Source of the DNA: a bacterium
GTDB lineage: Bacteria > Bacillota_I > Bacilli_A > RF39 > UBA660
NCBI GenBank assembly: GCA_029012525.1
Contig: JAQXMG010000100.1
Location: 1-7,816 of the forward strand
DNA length: 7,816 nt
Direction of reading: 5' to 3'
In this document: positions 7,054 to 7,816 of the stretch, piece after piece
Position numbering within the stretch: position 1 is the first letter of the stretch
How the letters are laid out: every line of letters starts with the position of its first letter
The notes under the pieces: model-generated
The model's input: the letters and a program-made list of their open reading frames with translations, nothing else
Database searches by the model: none
What the model was told of the DNA's origin: nothing
Position numbers and translations under genes: made by a program

Positions 7054-7491
7054 CTAGAAATCCAAATCATTTTCAAATAACTTTTCTGCAACATCTGATA
7101 GATTATCTACTCTTTCATTGAAGTAATTATCCCAATTTTCTTTAGACCATACTTCTAATCTATCATTTACTCCAATTACAACACAATCTTTAATTAAAGA
7201 TGCATAATCTTTTAATTGCTTAGTTATTTTAATTCTTCCTTGTTTGTCAAATTCTTCTGTTGTAGCGCCAGATAAAAACATTCTTGTAAAACTTCTAGCG
7301 TCTTTTTTAGTGAATGGCAATGATTTTAGTTTAGAAACAACCTTTTCCCATTCTTTTTCAGAATAGATAAATAAGCAATTTTCCAAGCCACGAGTAATGA
7401 TTACTTTTTCCCCAAGTTCATCACGAAACTTTGAAGGGATAATGAGTCTTAATTTGTCATCAATTGAATGATTAAATTCACCCATCAACAT
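7054..7491 (-). CDS. mraZ: MraZ transcriptional regulator of the dcw operon
   Basis: A 145-residue DNA-binding protein with two AbrB/SpoVT-like halves that assembles into a ring and binds repeated GTGG-type boxes at its own promoter. The first half begins M-L-M-G-E-F-N-H-S-I and carries D-D-K-L-R-L-I-I-P-S-K-F-R at 11-23; the second carries F-D-K-Q-G-R-I-K-I at 81-89. L-P-F-T-K-K-D-A-R at 58-66 and V-V-I-G-V at 104-108 are also typical. In the first loop the usual Gly of D-x-K-G-R is Leu14. Two tandem in-frame GTG codons (7503 and 7500) lie upstream, but they form the ribosome binding site and the fourth operator box; the ATG at 7491 gives the family's normal N-terminus with good spacing from GGTGA. 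First gene of the operon mraZ-rsmH-ftsL-PBP. Confidence 0.96.
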   Translation of the reverse strand: MLMGEFNHSIDDKLRLIIPSKFRDELGEKVIITRGLENCLFIYSEKEWEKVVSKLKSLPFTKKDARSFTRMFLSGATTEEFDKQGRIKITKQLKDYASLIKDCVVIGVNDRLEVWSKENWDNYFNERVDNLSDVAEKLFENDLDF

Positions 7492-7499
7492 ATTAATCA

Positions 7500-7533
7500 C
7501 CACTTTCTACCATTTTAATCCACTTTCTACCAC
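7500..7533 (-). promoter_or_regulatory. MraZ operator: four boxes with exact 10-bp period
   Basis: Read on the minus strand the region divides into consecutive 10-mers GTGGTAGAAA, GTGGATTAAA, ATGGTAGAAA and GTGGTGATTA, whose first bases are at 7533, 7523, 7513 and 7503. The shared core is (G/A)TGG, three times preceded by AAA. MraZ is known to bind arrays of TGGG- or GTGG-like boxes spaced by one helical turn in the mraZ promoter of several bacteria. Here the first box lies one base after the -10, the array covers the expected transcription start, and the fourth box overlaps the mraZ ribosome binding site. Confidence 0.8.
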
Positions 7534-7534
7534 A

Positions 7535-7563
7535 ATTTTACTAGTTTTTTAATTATTTGTAAA
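7535..7563 (-). promoter_or_regulatory. Sigma-A type promoter of the mraZ operon
   Basis: On the minus strand TTTACA at 7563-7558 and TAAAAT at 7540-7535 each match five of six consensus bases and are separated by exactly 17 bases. Transcription would begin around 7528, inside the MraZ box array, giving a leader of roughly 35-40 bases before the mraZ ATG. Confidence 0.72.
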
Positions 7564-7582
7564 TACTTTTCACTATTTTTAA

Positions 7583-7609
7583 TAAAAAATAATCTGACAA
7601 AATTTTCAG
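7583..7609 (-). terminator. Possible terminator of the DUF1016 gene
   Basis: On the minus strand, 11 bases after the TAA of the nuclease gene, CTGA (7609-7606) can pair with TCAG (7597-7594) around an AT-rich interior with a bulge, followed by the T-rich run ATTATTTTTT at 7592-7583. The stem is short and weak, so this is only a plausible intrinsic terminator separating the accessory gene from the dcw promoter. Confidence 0.33.
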
Positions 7610-7620
7610 TTTACGTAAAA

Positions 7621-7816
7621 TTAATTTAAAATATAAGTTGCTCTAAATATTCTAGAATCACTACAATATTCCATTACAAACTTGTTATCTTTTTTACAAA
7701 TTATTATTCCTATTGTTTTATCTTGATTAATTGTTTTTATATTTTTGTCAATATAATTCATATAAAGTTTTATTTGACCAATATGTTCTTTTTTTAATTC
7801 TGTTATTTTTAGTTCA
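7621..7816 (-). CDS. DUF1016/YhcG-type PDDEXK nuclease, C-terminal part
   Basis: The minus strand is open from the right edge (codons in phase from 7815) for 64 residues to a TAA at 7623-7621. It matches the C-terminal catalytic part of DUF1016 (YhcG) proteins, PD-(D/E)XK-fold putative nucleases often found near restriction-modification and other defence genes. The first three residues are E-L-K, which fits the E-x-K catalytic signature; then come E-L-K-K-E-H-I-G-Q-I (family: E-x-K-P-E-x-x-G-Q-M), the helix with Y-M-N-Y-I-D, T-I-G-I-I-I-C-K-K at about 34-42, and V-M-E-Y-C with a short final strand. Many relatives continue for another 15-25 residues, so this copy may be clipped at the 3' end or belong to a shorter subfamily. 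The N-terminal part is outside the window, so whether the gene is intact cannot be judged. Confidence 0.75.
   Translation of the reverse strand, partial: ELKITELKKEHIGQIKLYMNYIDKNIKTINQDKTIGIIICKKDNKFVMEYCSDSRIFRATYILN

Noticed and set aside
7489..7503. GTG at 7503 or 7500 as start of mraZ
   Set aside because: These bases form the Shine-Dalgarno sequence and fourth operator box; the ATG at 7491 gives the standard MraZ N-terminus.
7571..7600. TTGTCA at 7600-7595 as a -35 for mraZ
   Set aside because: No acceptable -10 lies 16-18 bases downstream (only AATAGT-like); the TTTACA/TAAAAT pair is far better.
1..7816. Mollicutes code (TGA = Trp) for this organism
   Set aside because: trpS ends in TGA within an ATGA overlap with the ASCH start, and Trp codons in the host genes checked are TGG.
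1..7816. CRISPR arrays, tRNA or rRNA genes, insertion sequences, T-box or other riboswitches
   Set aside because: None seen on either strand; almost all sequence is accounted for by coding genes and short intergenic gaps.

Overview
The window is a strongly AT-rich stretch of chromosome from a walled, low-GC Gram-positive bacterium (Bacillota, class Bacilli; perhaps an uncultured Erysipelotrichia/RF39-like lineage, which is inference). It holds two pieces of the division and cell wall (dcw) cluster pointing towards each other. Shine-Dalgarno sites are of the AGGTGAT/GGAG type. TGA is used as a stop: trpS ends in TGA inside an ATGA overlap with the next start. Tryptophan is written TGG in the genes checked, so the genetic code looks standard (table 11), not the Mycoplasma code.

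Left block (plus strand, 1-1313): the 3' end of mraY (lipid I synthase), then ftsW (SEDS septal glycosyltransferase). No murD lies between them. ftsW is odd: its good ribosome binding site faces an ATC codon, while the first ATG has none.

Convergence zone (1314-1666): the gap between the two convergent blocks is not empty. On the minus strand it carries a decayed remnant of a RhuM-family gene, with a TGA at a conserved Trp codon, a TAA at a likely Gln codon, an apparent internal deletion and loss of most of the 3' part.

Middle block (minus strand, 3649 down to 1667): trpS, a small ASCH-domain protein whose start overlaps the trpS stop, and a five-helix membrane protein of the PF06541 (CmpB-like) family. 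They look like one operon with its own extended -10 promoter, which lies partly inside the end of the upstream PBP gene.

Right block (minus strand, 7563 down to 3684): promoter, MraZ operator array, mraZ, rsmH, an FtsL-like gene and a PASTA-containing class B penicillin-binding protein. This is the canonical start of a dcw operon, with gaps of 8-17 bases. Four GTGG-type boxes spaced exactly 10 bp run from just after the -10 to the mraZ ribosome binding site, which suggests autorepression by MraZ. Upstream, at the right edge, is the 3' end of a DUF1016/YhcG-type PDDEXK nuclease gene.

Together, rsmH (16S rRNA methylation), FtsL and the PBP (septal divisome), MraY (lipid I) and FtsW (glycan polymerisation) make a division module that in related bacteria is usually collinear. 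Here it is split, inverted and bounded by pieces of accessory genes (RhuM relic, DUF1016 nuclease).
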